Origin: Streptomyces sp. NBC_00178
GTDB taxonomy: Bacteria > Actinomycetota > Actinomycetes > Streptomycetales > Streptomycetaceae
Reading direction: 5' to 3'
Length of the DNA: 64,000 nucleotides
NCBI RefSeq assembly: GCF_036206005.1
Contig: NZ_CP108143.1
Coordinates: 7,253,044-7,317,043, forward strand
The notes below the pieces were generated by a model, which made no database searches, had not been told where the DNA came from, and saw only the letters and a program-made list of their open reading frames with translations. Position 1 is the first letter of the stretch. The number at the start of each line of letters is the position of its first letter. Below are positions 26,842 through 36,141 of the stretch, piece after piece. Position numbers and translations under genes: made by a program.

Positions 26842-27290
26842 CTACGCCTCGTGCTCGTCCCGGTCGAGTTCGGCGGCGTGCAGGGTGTGGGCCTCGGTGA
26901 CGGCCCGCGTCCATGTCCACTCGTTCCCAGGTCGTCCTCGTGAAGCTGCGCCGGGCGGGGGACCAGAATGGGCTTTCGCCGCTACATCCCATAGGCCGGC
27001 GCGACCGAGGCACTGCGCGCCCCCAAGGAGGGCCCGCCGTGACGAGACGCAACGGGAGCACTGCTTCACTACGTGGCGGGCCGATCCGCGTCGTAGTCGT
27101 CACGGCCGGGTTCGGCGGTGTACTTCGCCCGGGCGTCGGTGACGGCCTGCTCCCAGATCCACGCGCAGTCCCCCTTGCGTCCGGGCCGGCCGCGCGGCCA
27201 GGACCCGCTCGTAGCCTCTGGCCCGGCGTAGCTCGCCGAGGGCGATCTCGACGGCCTTTAGCGCGCTCCTGGGACATCGCACGCCCACCA
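26842..27290 (-). pseudogene. Two related, broken tails of hypothetical genes
   Basis: Reverse frames end GNEWTWTRAVTEAHTLHAAE-LDRDEHEA (stop 26842) and, about 240 bases upstream, AWIWEQAVTDARAKYTAEP with DDYDAD. The two tails are clearly paralogous. Each is preceded by only short matching sequence (for the second, KAVEIALGELRRARGYERVL in another frame). They look like decayed copies of an accessory gene whose function I do not know. Confidence 0.35.
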
Positions 27291-27518
27291 CGGGCCCTTC
27301 CGATGCTCCGCACCGCTCTTAACGGCACCATCATCGAAACCGGCACCGGCTCCTACCGCCTCGCCAGCACCCGAGCATGCACCGAAGAGCCGTGCAAGGC
27401 CGGCTGAACCCTGGTGCTTTGTCCGGGAAGGTTCGCCGGGTGTGGGCAGGCGAAACTCCGTACGGACGTCTCTGCCGGCGGATTGCGTCATGCCCAGGAT
27501 GAAGGGGGTTTCGTGATC

Positions 27519-28104
27519 ATGGCAGAGCGTGCGGTTCCGTCTCGCGTGGTGGCCGCGGAGCGTGTCGCCTCCGAGGCGGCTTTCAAGAAGAGTTGCATCC
27601 CTGAGGTGGGCAGGTTGCTCAGGCTGGCCGCTGCTGCGAAACCGCACGGAATCATTGCGGAGAGCGGCGCCGGCTCGGGCGTGGGTACCGCCTGGCTGCA
27701 CGGTGGGCTCGGCGGTGGTGGCCGCCTGGTCACCGTGGAGCGTGACGAGGAGCTTGCGCGTCGAGCGGCTGGTGTCTTCGCGGACGACGACCGCGTCAGC
27801 GTCCTCACGGGTGACTGGCGGCTGCTTGCTGCTGCTTGAGCAGCACGCCCCCGCACGCCCCCTTCGATGTTTTCTTCTGCGACGGCGGAGGCAAGCGTGA
27901 CGACCCCGAGAAGGTCGTCGAGCTGCTGGCTCGCGGTGGCTTTCTCGTCCTGGACGACTTCACCCTGTCGCCTCGTTGGCCTCCTCGTTGGAGGGCGAAG
28001 TGGATGAGCTCCGTCTGTTCTACCTCACTCATCCGGCCCTGGACGCCACTGAACTGCTCACAACGCCCGCCAGTTCAGCGTTTGTTGCGGCACGCCGCCT
28101 CTAG
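27519..28104 (+). pseudogene. SAM-dependent methyltransferase, frameshifted (IS cargo)
   Basis: Begins MAERAVPSRVVAAERVASEA with a class I SAM-binding region, including IIAESGAGSGVGTAWL (motif I, with ESGAGSG for the usual ExGxGxG) and RLVTVERDEELARRA. After about 27830 the fold continues in another frame with FDVFFCDGGGKRDDPEKVVE and GGFLVLDDF, and another change near 27985 precedes LRLFYLTHPALDATELL. Small O-methyltransferase-like proteins have this order. Two or more indels make it inactive as written. Confidence 0.75.
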
Positions 28105-28109
28105 CGAGG

Positions 28110-29310
28110 AAGGCGTGGAGCGTTCTTGATCGCGCCGCGAGGGCTGGTCTGCCGCCCCAGCGGATGCCCTTCTCGCTGCGGATGCGGGCGCGTTCCTCGC
28201 GTCGTGCGGCGAGGACGTCGGGGTGGCGGGCGTTGGCGTTGCGCCAGCGCAGGTAGCGGTGCAGGGCCCGGGTCTGCGCGGGATGGCTGCGGTGGTTCGA
28301 ATTCGCCAGGGTGAACTGCCGCAGCGGGCCGAAGTGCGCCTCGATCGGGTTGGCCCGGGACGCATAGGTCGGGGTGAAGCACAGCTCACTCTTGTTCTTC
28401 TTCGCCCAGCGGCGGATGTCCGTGCCGGTGTGGGCGGAGAGGTTGTCCAGAATGATGTAGATCGGTGCGTCGTCAGGCCGGGCGGCGCGGATCGCTTTCA
28501 GCGCGGCCAGCGTGTTGGCGGCGCCGTTTGCGTCGACGGTTGACGCCCCACAACCGGTCGTCGCCGACGGCGTAGCAGCCGTGGAAGTAGGTCAGGCCGT
28601 GGGTGCGGTGGTAGGTCGCCGGCAGACGGTCGGGCTTGCCCTGCTTCGCCCAGCAGGACCCTGCGGTGGGCCGGATCCCCAGGGGCCCGAACTCATCGAA
28701 GGCGAAGATACGGTCCGGGAAGTGCTCCAGGACGTGCTCGCTGCGGTCGAGCTTGGCGTCGCGCTCAAGGTCGGGCGACTCCTTTCAGGTCTTGGTGCGC
28801 TGGAAGGTGATGCCGCGGCGCTGGAGCAGGCACCGTGAGGCTTCACGGCCGATGCGGATGACGCGTCCGTGAACGCGGCGCAGGTAGGCGCCGGGTTCGC
28901 GGAGCGACCAGCGGGTGAAGTGCTGGCCGAGCTTAACGGGTCGGGTGGTGGCCGTCTGAACGACGAAGTCCTCGTCGTCACAGGTGAGTAGGCGGGACGG
29001 TCTCCTGCCCATCGAGGGTCCAGACAGGCCAGGCCGATCTCGTTGGACCGGTGGATCACGTCCCGCACCGTGTCCTCGTCGGCCTGGACCAGCTGGGCGA
29101 TCATCGGGACACGGTTGCCGCCGGCGGACGCGAGCAGCATCATCGCCCGCCGATAGCGCACCGAACTTGTACTCCCCCCGGCGCACGCTCTGCTGCAGCT
29201 TCCGCCCCTCCTGGTCGGTCAGTCTGCGCGCCCGCACAGGCTCAGCCAGCACACCTCCAGCAGTCGGAACGGACGTCACCGCCCATCCAACCGCTCCAAT
29301 CGCCAACCCC
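28110..29310 (-). pseudogene. IS630-family transposase, multiply frameshifted
   Basis: Reverse frames in order give EPVRARRLTDQEGRKLQQSV, a helix-turn-helix with MIAQLVQADEDTVRDVIHRS, CLLQRRGITFQRTKTWK, the catalytic Asp in FAFDEFGPLGIRP, YHRTHGLTYFHGCYAVGDD, and a C-terminal AQTRALHRYLRWRNANARHP. These need at least four frame changes, so it is dead unless the assembly is wrong. Confidence 0.8.
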
Positions 29311-29332
29311 GGCGACCTTCCCGGTCAGAGCA

Positions 29333-31123
29333 CTAATCGGCCAGGTCCGCCGCCAGCTCGTCGCGCCAGTGCACGGACATGCGCAGGCTCAGGATCGTCT
29401 CCGCCGCCGCGGGCGGGGGGAGCAGCAGGAACCGGCGCAGGGCCCCGGCCGCCGCGTCCCGTCCGTGCCACGCCGCGAGGTCGGTTTCGGTGACGGGCGC
29501 CGGGTCCTGCTGGTGGCGGGCCGAGTCGAGCAGTCCGCGGACGGCCCGGGTCTCCGCCCGGATGGTCCGCATCCGCAGATCGAGGGCCTCGTCGGCCGGG
29601 AGGTCCACCAGCGCGCCCCTGCCGGTCTGCTCCAGCGCCCGGGCGATCTCCGGGTAGCCGTCGATGCCGGTCTCCGACGCCAGCCGGGCGAGCTGCGCGG
29701 CCACCGCGGAGCGCAACCGCTCCGGCGGGGTCCGCTCCGCGAGGGCGCCGAGGTCGAAGTCGCGTACGACGGTGACCGGGTGCCGCGCCTCCGGCACCTC
29801 GTCGAGGACCGGCAGCAGCAGCGCGCTTGCCAGCGGCGCCGCTGCGTCGTCCGCCGGGTCCCAGCTGATGCCGTGCTCCGCCGTCAGGCCTGCCAGCAGC
29901 CGCGCGTAGGCGGCCGTCGAGCCGGGCCAGGGATCAACGCCGATCCGCTGCCACTGCTGTCCGCCGCGTCCGAGCGCGGGCTGCCCGTCGGGGCCGGTCA
30001 CGTAGTCCTCGCGCGGCGATTCGACCCGGTGGCCTGCCTCAGTCCGCTCCGTGCCGTCCTCCACGACGCTCACGCGCACCTCGGGTCCCTGCTTCGTCAG
30101 CCGCACCACCCGGGTTCCGCTGGACAGCCGTCCCAGCACCTCGAGACGGCCGAACTGGGCGTCACCGCCCTCCTGCGTGGCGTACGACCACCCATCGCCG
30201 CAGGACCCGGCCCGGACCATCGGGCGGTGCGCGGCCCAGGGCGCGCCGGCGGACAGCTGTGCCTGTTCCCGGCTGCGCGGCCTGGCGGTCGCGGGCACGG
30301 AGCCCAGCCGGTCCAGGAGCTCCCCGGGGTCGATGCCCGCCACGAACACGACGTCCGGCTGCACGGGCGGTGCGGGTTCGGGTCCGAAGAATCCGCCGCT
30401 CCCGAGGGTGAAGACGCCGTATACCCCGTCGGGCTGCGGGGCGGGCGGGGCCGGCTCGGCTGCGGGGACCTGCGGCTCGGGGGACGCGGCGGCCAGGCTC
30501 AGGGCGGAGGCCGGGTCGGTGACGACCGTCCCGTCCCCGTCCCAGATCAGCCGGCCCTCGTGGGCCAGGGGTATCCGCCCGTCGAAGGACAGGCCGTTCT
30601 CCAGGGCCGTGGCGAGGTCGGAGAGGACGTGTTGCAGTCCCGACCACGGGGTGAAGGACGAGCCCGTCTCGTCGAAGTACCGGCCGACCCGCCCGTGGTT
30701 GGGGCCGGGGCGGGTGGCCAGGAAGAGTCCGTCGGAGGACTGCCAGCCGACGCCCAGGGTGATCAGCAGCCGTTCGTGCGGCCAGTAGGCGTGCTCGTCG
30801 CGCTCCTCCTCGTCGAGGTCGTCCTCCTCGGCAGCGTCCTCCCCGACCTCACGCAGGAATTCGGCGCTCCAGACGATCGCCTCGACTGAGGATGGTGGTC
30901 CGTAGTAGTCGAGCGTGAGCGTTCCGTCCTGGAGCTCCACACCGTCGTGCCGCAGCAGCGACTCCCTCAGGTCGGGCGGGAAGGCCACCCCCAGCCGAAG
31001 TTCGGCCGCCTCTATGGCAGCTGGTCGGGCCGGCGGCCGCAGCAGCCCGTGGGTGAGGGGGGCGTGCCGCGCGAGCCAGCTCTCGATGCGGTCCCAGGAC
31101 TCTTCGACGGTGAACGTGATCAT
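29333..31123 (-). CDS. Large SMI1/KNR4 (SUKH) domain protein
   Basis: 596 residues from ATG 31123. The N-terminal ~190 residues are a SUKH domain: SWDRIESWLARHAPLTHGLL, LRLGVAFPPDLRESLLRHDG, LLITLGVGWQSSDGLFL and FTPWSGLQHVLSDLATALE. A Pro/Ala-rich linker (about residues 205-260) follows, then a ~330-residue C-terminal region with ARSREQAQ-type and WHGRDAAAGALRRFL motifs, probably a separate sensor-like domain. SUKH proteins are commonly immunity proteins against nuclease toxins, but large Streptomyces forms may have other roles. The stop TAG is formed at the TA target of the adjacent IS630 end, so a few native residues may be missing. Confidence 0.8.
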   Translation of the reverse strand: MITFTVEESWDRIESWLARHAPLTHGLLRPPARPAAIEAAELRLGVAFPPDLRESLLRHDGVELQDGTLTLDYYGPPSSVEAIVWSAEFLREVGEDAAEEDDLDEEERDEHAYWPHERLLITLGVGWQSSDGLFLATRPGPNHGRVGRYFDETGSSFTPWSGLQHVLSDLATALENGLSFDGRIPLAHEGRLIWDGDGTVVTDPASALSLAAASPEPQVPAAEPAPPAPQPDGVYGVFTLGSGGFFGPEPAPPVQPDVVFVAGIDPGELLDRLGSVPATARPRSREQAQLSAGAPWAAHRPMVRAGSCGDGWSYATQEGGDAQFGRLEVLGRLSSGTRVVRLTKQGPEVRVSVVEDGTERTEAGHRVESPREDYVTGPDGQPALGRGGQQWQRIGVDPWPGSTAAYARLLAGLTAEHGISWDPADDAAAPLASALLLPVLDEVPEARHPVTVVRDFDLGALAERTPPERLRSAVAAQLARLASETGIDGYPEIARALEQTGRGALVDLPADEALDLRMRTIRAETRAVRGLLDSARHQQDPAPVTETDLAAWHGRDAAAGALRRFLLLPPPAAAETILSLRMSVHWRDELAADLAD

Positions 31124-31164
31124 GCCCGGCACCCTAGGCACGCGCACTGACACCCGGACGGCCT

Positions 31165-31250
31165 GGGCTGTCCGTAGTCCCCTCAAAGGTGTCCCCGTCC
31201 GCGACATCGCGAAGAAGCTGACCATCGAGGTCGGCAAGAACACCCTCGCG
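31165..31250 (+). pseudogene. Serine-recombinase-like C-terminal scrap
   Basis: The forward frame reads LKGVPVRDIAKKLTIEVGKN, resembling the DNA-binding tail of actinobacterial resolvase-type recombinases. It is only about 28 codons long and joins the TniQ remnant head to head. Confidence 0.35.
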
Positions 31251-31890
31251 TCCCGCCCCACGATCCGCCACCACTCCAGATCACCCCCGGCATCACCGCC
31301 CGCGACCCGATGCAGCCGCCGCGGCCAGATCCTCTCCCGCTCCCAGTGCAGGGCCTGCTCCCACCACCGGGCCACCACCGCCTGCGCCAACGCGAACACC
31401 CTCTCCGGCTCGGCCCCCGTCCGCACCGCCCGCCGCGCCACCCCCACCCACCGCCGCTGCGCCGCGACCACCTCCGGCAGACGCCGCACGTCCAGATGCT
31501 CGTGAGGCTGGTCGGCATCCGCATCAAGGAGCCACCGCCCGTGCCGGACAGACACACGGGCCCACCGCGGGGCGTACAGCACCGCCCGCCCAGCCGCTCC
31601 CGTACGCCGGGCCGTGCACAGACGACAGCCGAACGCCACCGGCCCGGCAACCGCACCACCGATCCGCCACGCCGCCACCGGCTCCCCGGCATCCCCGGCC
31701 GGCAGCCTGGCATCCTCCCGCCCCCAGGACGGCAACGCCCGCCCCAGCACACCCTCCTCCACGCCGCACAGGCCTGCCAGAAGCTGCCGCCCCGCCGTGT
31801 TCAACAACACCTCGGCGTCTGCCCGCGCACCCCCTCCGTCGTGCCGAGGCTGGTGGCTGCGCCACTTCCAGCAGGACCGCAACACCTCGG
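31246..31890 (-). pseudogene. TniQ-family protein fragment
   Basis: The reverse frame contains LLNTAGRQLLAGLCGVEEG, CRLCTARRTG, VLYAPRWARVSVRHGRWLLD, PEVVAAQRRWVGVARRAV and VVARWWEQALHWERERIWPR, a TniQ domain with a partly preserved zinc-ribbon CxxC. Both the N-terminus and the part after IVGRDARVF are missing or scrambled. TniQ proteins are target-site factors of Tn7/Tn5053-like transposons; no TniA or TniB accompanies it. Confidence 0.75.
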
Positions 31891-31891
31891 C

Positions 31892-32077
31892 ATGATCGGC
31901 CAGGCGTCGACGGGCCGGGGGTTCTCGGATCTGGCCCTGTCGGGGCTGGAGTTGGGGCATGGCGGGCTGGCCTCGGAGTTCGAGACGTTCTGCGACCGCT
32001 GGGAGTGGGGTGTGCGGGCCCTGACGCAGAAGGGGGATCCAAGGACGTCTCGGGCGGGGGCCGTTTTACCCACATGA
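31892..32077 (+). pseudogene. Fragment of a type VII secretion-associated-like protein
   Basis: ATG 31892 gives STGRGFSDLALSGLELGHGG and FETFCDRWEWGVRALTQKG, a sequence recurring in Streptomyces WXG-type loci, and then runs into the DnaE sequence in the wrong frame (stop 32077). About 48 native codons remain. Confidence 0.4.
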
Positions 32078-32236
32078 CAATGTGGGCGCAGAACGTGCAG
32101 GGCCTGCGGAACCTGTTCTACCTCTCGACCGAGGCCAGCTACACGGGACAGTTCCCAGCCGGCAAGCCCCGTATGGACATGGAGCTGATCTCTGAGCACT
32201 CCGAGGGGATCATCGGCACGACCGGATGCCCCTCGG

Positions 32237-35200
32237 TTGGGTGTCATCCAGACCCGGCTGAGGCTGAACCAGTACGACGAAGCCCGAGAGGTAGCGGCCG
32301 CCTACCAGGACATCCTGGGCAAGGAAAACTACTACCTCGAACTGATGGATCATGGCCTGGATCTGGAGCGCAATGTCCGCGGGGACCTGCTGCGGCTGGC
32401 AAAGGACCTGAGCATTCCGCTGCTCGCCACAAACGATGCTCACTACGTCCTCGAGGAGCACGCGGACGCGCACGACAACCTGCTGTGCATCGGCGTCGGC
32501 AAAGACAAGAACGATCCTGGGCGCTTCCGGTTCAACGGCACCGGCTACTACCTCAAAACGGCCGCCGGGATGCGGGAACTCTTCTCGGAGCTCCCTGAAG
32601 CATGTGACAACACCCTCCTGATCGCCGAGCGCATCGAATCCTACGAGCAGGTGTTCGCTCCTGAGGACGAAATGCCGCAGTACCCGGATGTCCCGGTGGG
32701 GGAGACGCAGGAGTCGTGGCTGCGCCGGGAGTGCATCAAGGGCCTGGAGATGCGCTACGGCTCGCCGATCGCGGATCCGGTCATGGAGCGCTTCGAGACC
32801 GAGATGACGGTCATCGGCCCGATGGGCTTCTCCTCGTACTTCCTCGTCGTCGCCGACATCTGTCAGTATGCCCGGAACCAGAGGATTCCCGTCGGGCCGG
32901 GCCGTGGCTCGGCGACCGGATCGATCGTGGCATACGCGACCCGCATCACTGAACTGTGCCCGCTCGAGCACGGCCTGCTCTTCGAGCGGTTCCTGAACCC
33001 TGAGCGCATCAACCCGCCGGACGTCGACCTCGACTTCGACGACCGCCACCGCGACCGCATGGTGCGCTACGTCGTCGAGAAGTACGGCGACGAGTTCACC
33101 GCCATGGTGAACACCTTCGGAAAGCTCAAGGCCAAAAACGCGATCAAGGACACCTCGCGTCTCCTCGGGTACCCGTACTCCCACGGCGAGCGGATCACCA
33201 AGGCCCTGCCGGCCGACGTGATGGGCAAGTCCATCCCCCTGCCCGGCATTTTCGACAAGGACCACCCCCGCTACGGAGAGGCCGGAGAGATCCGGGCCCT
33301 GTACGACAACGAACCGGACGTGCGTAAGGTCATCGACGGAGCGATGGGCGTCGAGGGCCTGATCCGTAACACCGGTGTCCACGCTGCCGCGGTGATCCTT
33401 TCCAAGACCAGGCTGACCGACCGCATCCCGCTGCACATGCGGGCCAAGGACGGCGTCAAGATCACCGGCTTCGACTACCCGTCCTGCGAGGACATGGGCC
33501 TGGTCAAGATGGACTTCCTGGGACTGCGGAACCTGGGAGTCATCGACCACGCCATCCAGAACATCCGCGAGAACCGCGGCGTCCGCATCACCACGGACAC
33601 CGTCCCCCAAGACGGCGACGAGGCAATTCCCCTGGACGACTCCGTCACCTTCCAGCTCCTGGCCCGCGGCGATACCTTCGGCGTGTTCCAGCTCGACGGC
33701 GGCGGCATGCGCACGCTCCTCAAGGCCATGGAGCCCTCCCGATTCGAAGACATCGCCGCAGCACTCGCCCTGTACCGGCCCGGGCCCATGGCGGCCAACG
33801 CGCTCATGAACTACGCACACCGCAAGACAGGCCGGCAGGAGATCGCCCCGATCCACCCCGAGCTGGAAGGCGCCCTGAAACCCATCCTCGGCAACACCTT
33901 CCACCTCCTGGTCTACCAGGAGCAGATCATGGCGATCGCCCGGCAGCTCGCCGGGTACACCCTGGGAGGCGCCGACCTACTGCGACGCGCCATGGGCAAG
34001 AAGAAGCCCGAGGTCCTGGCCGCCGAATGGGAAAAATTCCACGCCGGCATGAGGGCCAACGGCTACTCCGAAGAAGCCATCAAGGCCCTGTGGGACGTCA
34101 TGCTCCCCTTCTCCGGGTACGCGTTCAACAAATCCCACACCGCCGGATACGGGCTCGTCTCCTACTGGACCGCGTACCTCAAAGCCAACTACCCGGCCGA
34201 GTACATGGCCGCCCTCCTCACCTCCGTGGGCGACGACAAGGACAAGGCCGGCATCTACCTGGCCGACGCCCGCAAGCTCGGCGTACAGGTACTCCAACCG
34301 GACATCAATGAGTCCGTGGCGAACTTCACCGCCATCGGCGACGACGTCCGCTTCGGCCTCCGCTCGATCCGCAACGTCGGCGACAACGTCATCGAGTCCC
34401 TCGTTAGCACCCGCAAGACCAAGGGAAAATACGCCTCCTTCTCCGACTTCCTCGACAAGGCTGAGATCAGTGCGCTCAACAAAAGGGCCGTCGAGTCACT
34501 GATCAAAGCCGGGGCCTTCGACTCCCTCCAGCACTCCCGCAAAGGCCTCTCGGCGGTCCACGAAGACGCCATCGACTCCGTCATCCCGGTGAAGAAGCAG
34601 GCAGCCATCGGACAGGACGACCTGTTCGGAGACCTCGCAGCCCAAGACCCGGACGCGACCGCACTCGGCCTCGCCTTCCCCATCGACGATTCCGAATGGC
34701 CAAGAAAGCAACTCCTCGCCACCGAAAGAGCGATGCTCGGCATGTATGTCTCCGCGCACCCGCTGGACGGCACGGAACACATCCTCTCCCGCAACCGGGA
34801 CACCACGATCAGCGAGCTCCTCGGATCCGGCCGCAGCGAAGGAATGGTGCAGCTCGCAGGACTGATCACGGGCGTCACATTGAAGATGACCAAACAAGGC
34901 AACGCCTGGGCCATCATCAACCTCGCCGACCGCGACGGCGAGATGGAAGTGCTGTTCTTCCCCGCCTCCTACACGCTGGTGCAGCCCGCCCTCATCCCCG
35001 ACAGCATCGTGTCCGTGACCGGCCGACTGAACGACCGGGACGGAACGATCAGCATCTTCGGGCAGGAACTCCAGGTACTGGACGTATCGTCCGCAGAGAA
35101 CGGCGGCCGCCCACCGGTACAACTCCAACTACGGTCCCACCAGGTCAATGAGCACAACGTCAAGGAACTCCAGCGGATCCTCGGCGCGCACCGGGGCACC

Positions 35201-35335
35201 AGCCCCGTACGCCTCCAGGTGCGCGGCCTGGAAAAGACAACGGTGTACGCACTCGGCTACGAGGTCGACCCGACATCCGTGGCCTCGGATGTGAAAGGCA
35301 CCCTGGGCCCCGACGTCTGGGTTGGTGTCCTATGA
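32237..35335 (+). CDS. dnaE: DnaE-type DNA polymerase III alpha subunit, N-terminus lost
   Basis: 1032 residues in frame from TTG 32237. Homology begins upstream at about 32040 (GGGRFTHMTMWAQNVQGLRN) in another frame, so there is one frameshift near 32232 plus loss of the first ~120 residues of the PHP domain. The polymerase core is complete: palm motif PDVDLDFDDRHRDRM with the catalytic Asp pair, GRGSATGSIVAYATRI, VHAAAVILS, LYRPGPMAANALMNY and GYAFNKSHTAGYGLVSYWTA. C-terminal helix-hairpin-helix and OB domains follow. A full alpha subunit is about 1180 residues. It is probably an accessory or plasmid-type copy beside the chromosomal dnaE. Confidence 0.85.
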   Translation: MGVIQTRLRLNQYDEAREVAAAYQDILGKENYYLELMDHGLDLERNVRGDLLRLAKDLSIPLLATNDAHYVLEEHADAHDNLLCIGVGKDKNDPGRFRFNGTGYYLKTAAGMRELFSELPEACDNTLLIAERIESYEQVFAPEDEMPQYPDVPVGETQESWLRRECIKGLEMRYGSPIADPVMERFETEMTVIGPMGFSSYFLVVADICQYARNQRIPVGPGRGSATGSIVAYATRITELCPLEHGLLFERFLNPERINPPDVDLDFDDRHRDRMVRYVVEKYGDEFTAMVNTFGKLKAKNAIKDTSRLLGYPYSHGERITKALPADVMGKSIPLPGIFDKDHPRYGEAGEIRALYDNEPDVRKVIDGAMGVEGLIRNTGVHAAAVILSKTRLTDRIPLHMRAKDGVKITGFDYPSCEDMGLVKMDFLGLRNLGVIDHAIQNIRENRGVRITTDTVPQDGDEAIPLDDSVTFQLLARGDTFGVFQLDGGGMRTLLKAMEPSRFEDIAAALALYRPGPMAANALMNYAHRKTGRQEIAPIHPELEGALKPILGNTFHLLVYQEQIMAIARQLAGYTLGGADLLRRAMGKKKPEVLAAEWEKFHAGMRANGYSEEAIKALWDVMLPFSGYAFNKSHTAGYGLVSYWTAYLKANYPAEYMAALLTSVGDDKDKAGIYLADARKLGVQVLQPDINESVANFTAIGDDVRFGLRSIRNVGDNVIESLVSTRKTKGKYASFSDFLDKAEISALNKRAVESLIKAGAFDSLQHSRKGLSAVHEDAIDSVIPVKKQAAIGQDDLFGDLAAQDPDATALGLAFPIDDSEWPRKQLLATERAMLGMYVSAHPLDGTEHILSRNRDTTISELLGSGRSEGMVQLAGLITGVTLKMTKQGNAWAIINLADRDGEMEVLFFPASYTLVQPALIPDSIVSVTGRLNDRDGTISIFGQELQVLDVSSAENGGRPPVQLQLRSHQVNEHNVKELQRILGAHRGTSPVRLQVRGLEKTTVYALGYEVDPTSVASDVKGTLGPDVWVGVL

Positions 35336-35359
35336 CCGGTGCCACAGCAAACGGCCCGC

Positions 35360-35705
35360 ACAGTTCGACAACGTGCCAGCCTGATCGCCCGACCGGCGAT
35401 CTCGTTGAACTCGTCACGGATCGACGGAAGCCGCAGCGGCAGGCGGCAGGCGCTGTCGATCGCGGCGTTGGCGGCCTGCTCAGTCAAGCCTCGTTGGCGG
35501 GGCAGGGGCACTGGGCTTCTCCCTCATGGTGACCGCCGCCGCTGGTGCGGCGACGTAGCAGTTGGTCGTAGGGGTCACCGACGGCAGCGGCCAGGTGTCC
35601 GCCTGGGCGGCCTTGCGAGCCTCCAATGCGACGGCATCGGCGGTCAGAGCGCCGGCCAGCAGGGCGGTGGCCAGCCTCGCGACGGTGTGCTCGTGGGCAG
35701 CTGCT
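35360..35705 (-). pseudogene. IS21-family remnant: istA tail and istB head
   Basis: In reverse, 35705-35520 reads ALTADAVALEARKAAQADTW then, after a frame change, PYDQLLRRRTSGGGH, the end of an IstA transposase. It overlaps the start of an IstB ATPase at 35511 (MPLPRQRGLTEQAANAAIDS, RLPSIRDEFNEIAGRA). The IstB Walker motifs are missing. Confidence 0.7.
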
Positions 35706-35709
35706 GACG

Positions 35710-36046
35710 TTTTACGAGGCGCTTGAGGAGGTCGTCTTGCCGGACGTGGGAAACGGCTCCTGCATCCACTCAGGCGACGACGTCCTGCGCCGGCTCGCGG
35801 AGGAAGGCCCGGCCTGCGTCCCGGAAGCGGACGACCCTCACGGGATCGTGATCGCTTCGAATGGGGGAGGCATCCTCTATGTTGCTGACCCGAGTGGTGC
35901 GATCCACCGGTCTCGGACCGCGTCTATCGATGATGTAGACCTTGAGAAGGTCGCCGACGACCTGCCGCAGCTCACCGCGCCCGCGGGGATGGTCCCCGCG
36001 ACGCCAGGGAAGGCAAGCCCTCGGCGGGGAGCCCTGGGTTCTGAAG
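35710..36046 (+). pseudogene. Hypothetical fragment, possibly SUKH-like
   Basis: The open frame gives FYEALEEVVLPDVGNGSCIH, IVIASNGGGILYVADPSGAI and DLEKVADDLPQL. The GGGILYV segment recalls small immunity-type folds. There is no start of its own next to the IS21 scrap, and the frame runs on without a stop into the regulator at 36142. Confidence 0.25.
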
Positions 36047-36141
36047 GGGTTGTAGCCCCGTCCTGGCCTGATTGTGGATTGGCCGGACGTCCGGGAGAGA
36101 TAAGGCTTGTGAGTAGGCGATTAGGAGGAAGCGGGGATGTT

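Larger units (their letters stand above)
27414..29335. mobile_element. IS630-type unit enclosing a methyltransferase remnant
   Basis: GTGCTTTGTCCGGGAAGG at 27414-27431 matches the right end at 29316-29333 in inverted orientation, 16 of 18 bases, and similarity continues into TCGCCGGG. A TA follows the right end. The unit holds a forward methyltransferase pseudogene and a reverse IS630 transposase. A poorer end-like sequence with GAGGAAGG lies near 28103-28115, where an ordinary element would stop. Confidence 0.55.

Noticed and set aside
26201..27346. 381-codon reverse open frame
   Set aside because: Arg/Pro/Gly-rich translation without domains; the only family-like sequences in this stretch are in other frames (26842-27290).
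29051..30889. 612-codon forward frame opposite the SUKH gene
   Set aside because: Antisense to a gene with clear SUKH motifs, and its start lies in IS630 sequence.
32210..33904. 564-codon open frame antisense to the DnaE gene
   Set aside because: Shadow of a clearly conserved gene; no start signal or family features.
35626..36141. Extended N-terminus for the AfsR-like regulator
   Set aside because: The frame is open, but the family start is at 36142 with AGGAGG upstream; the earlier part is an unrelated fragment and IS21 scrap.
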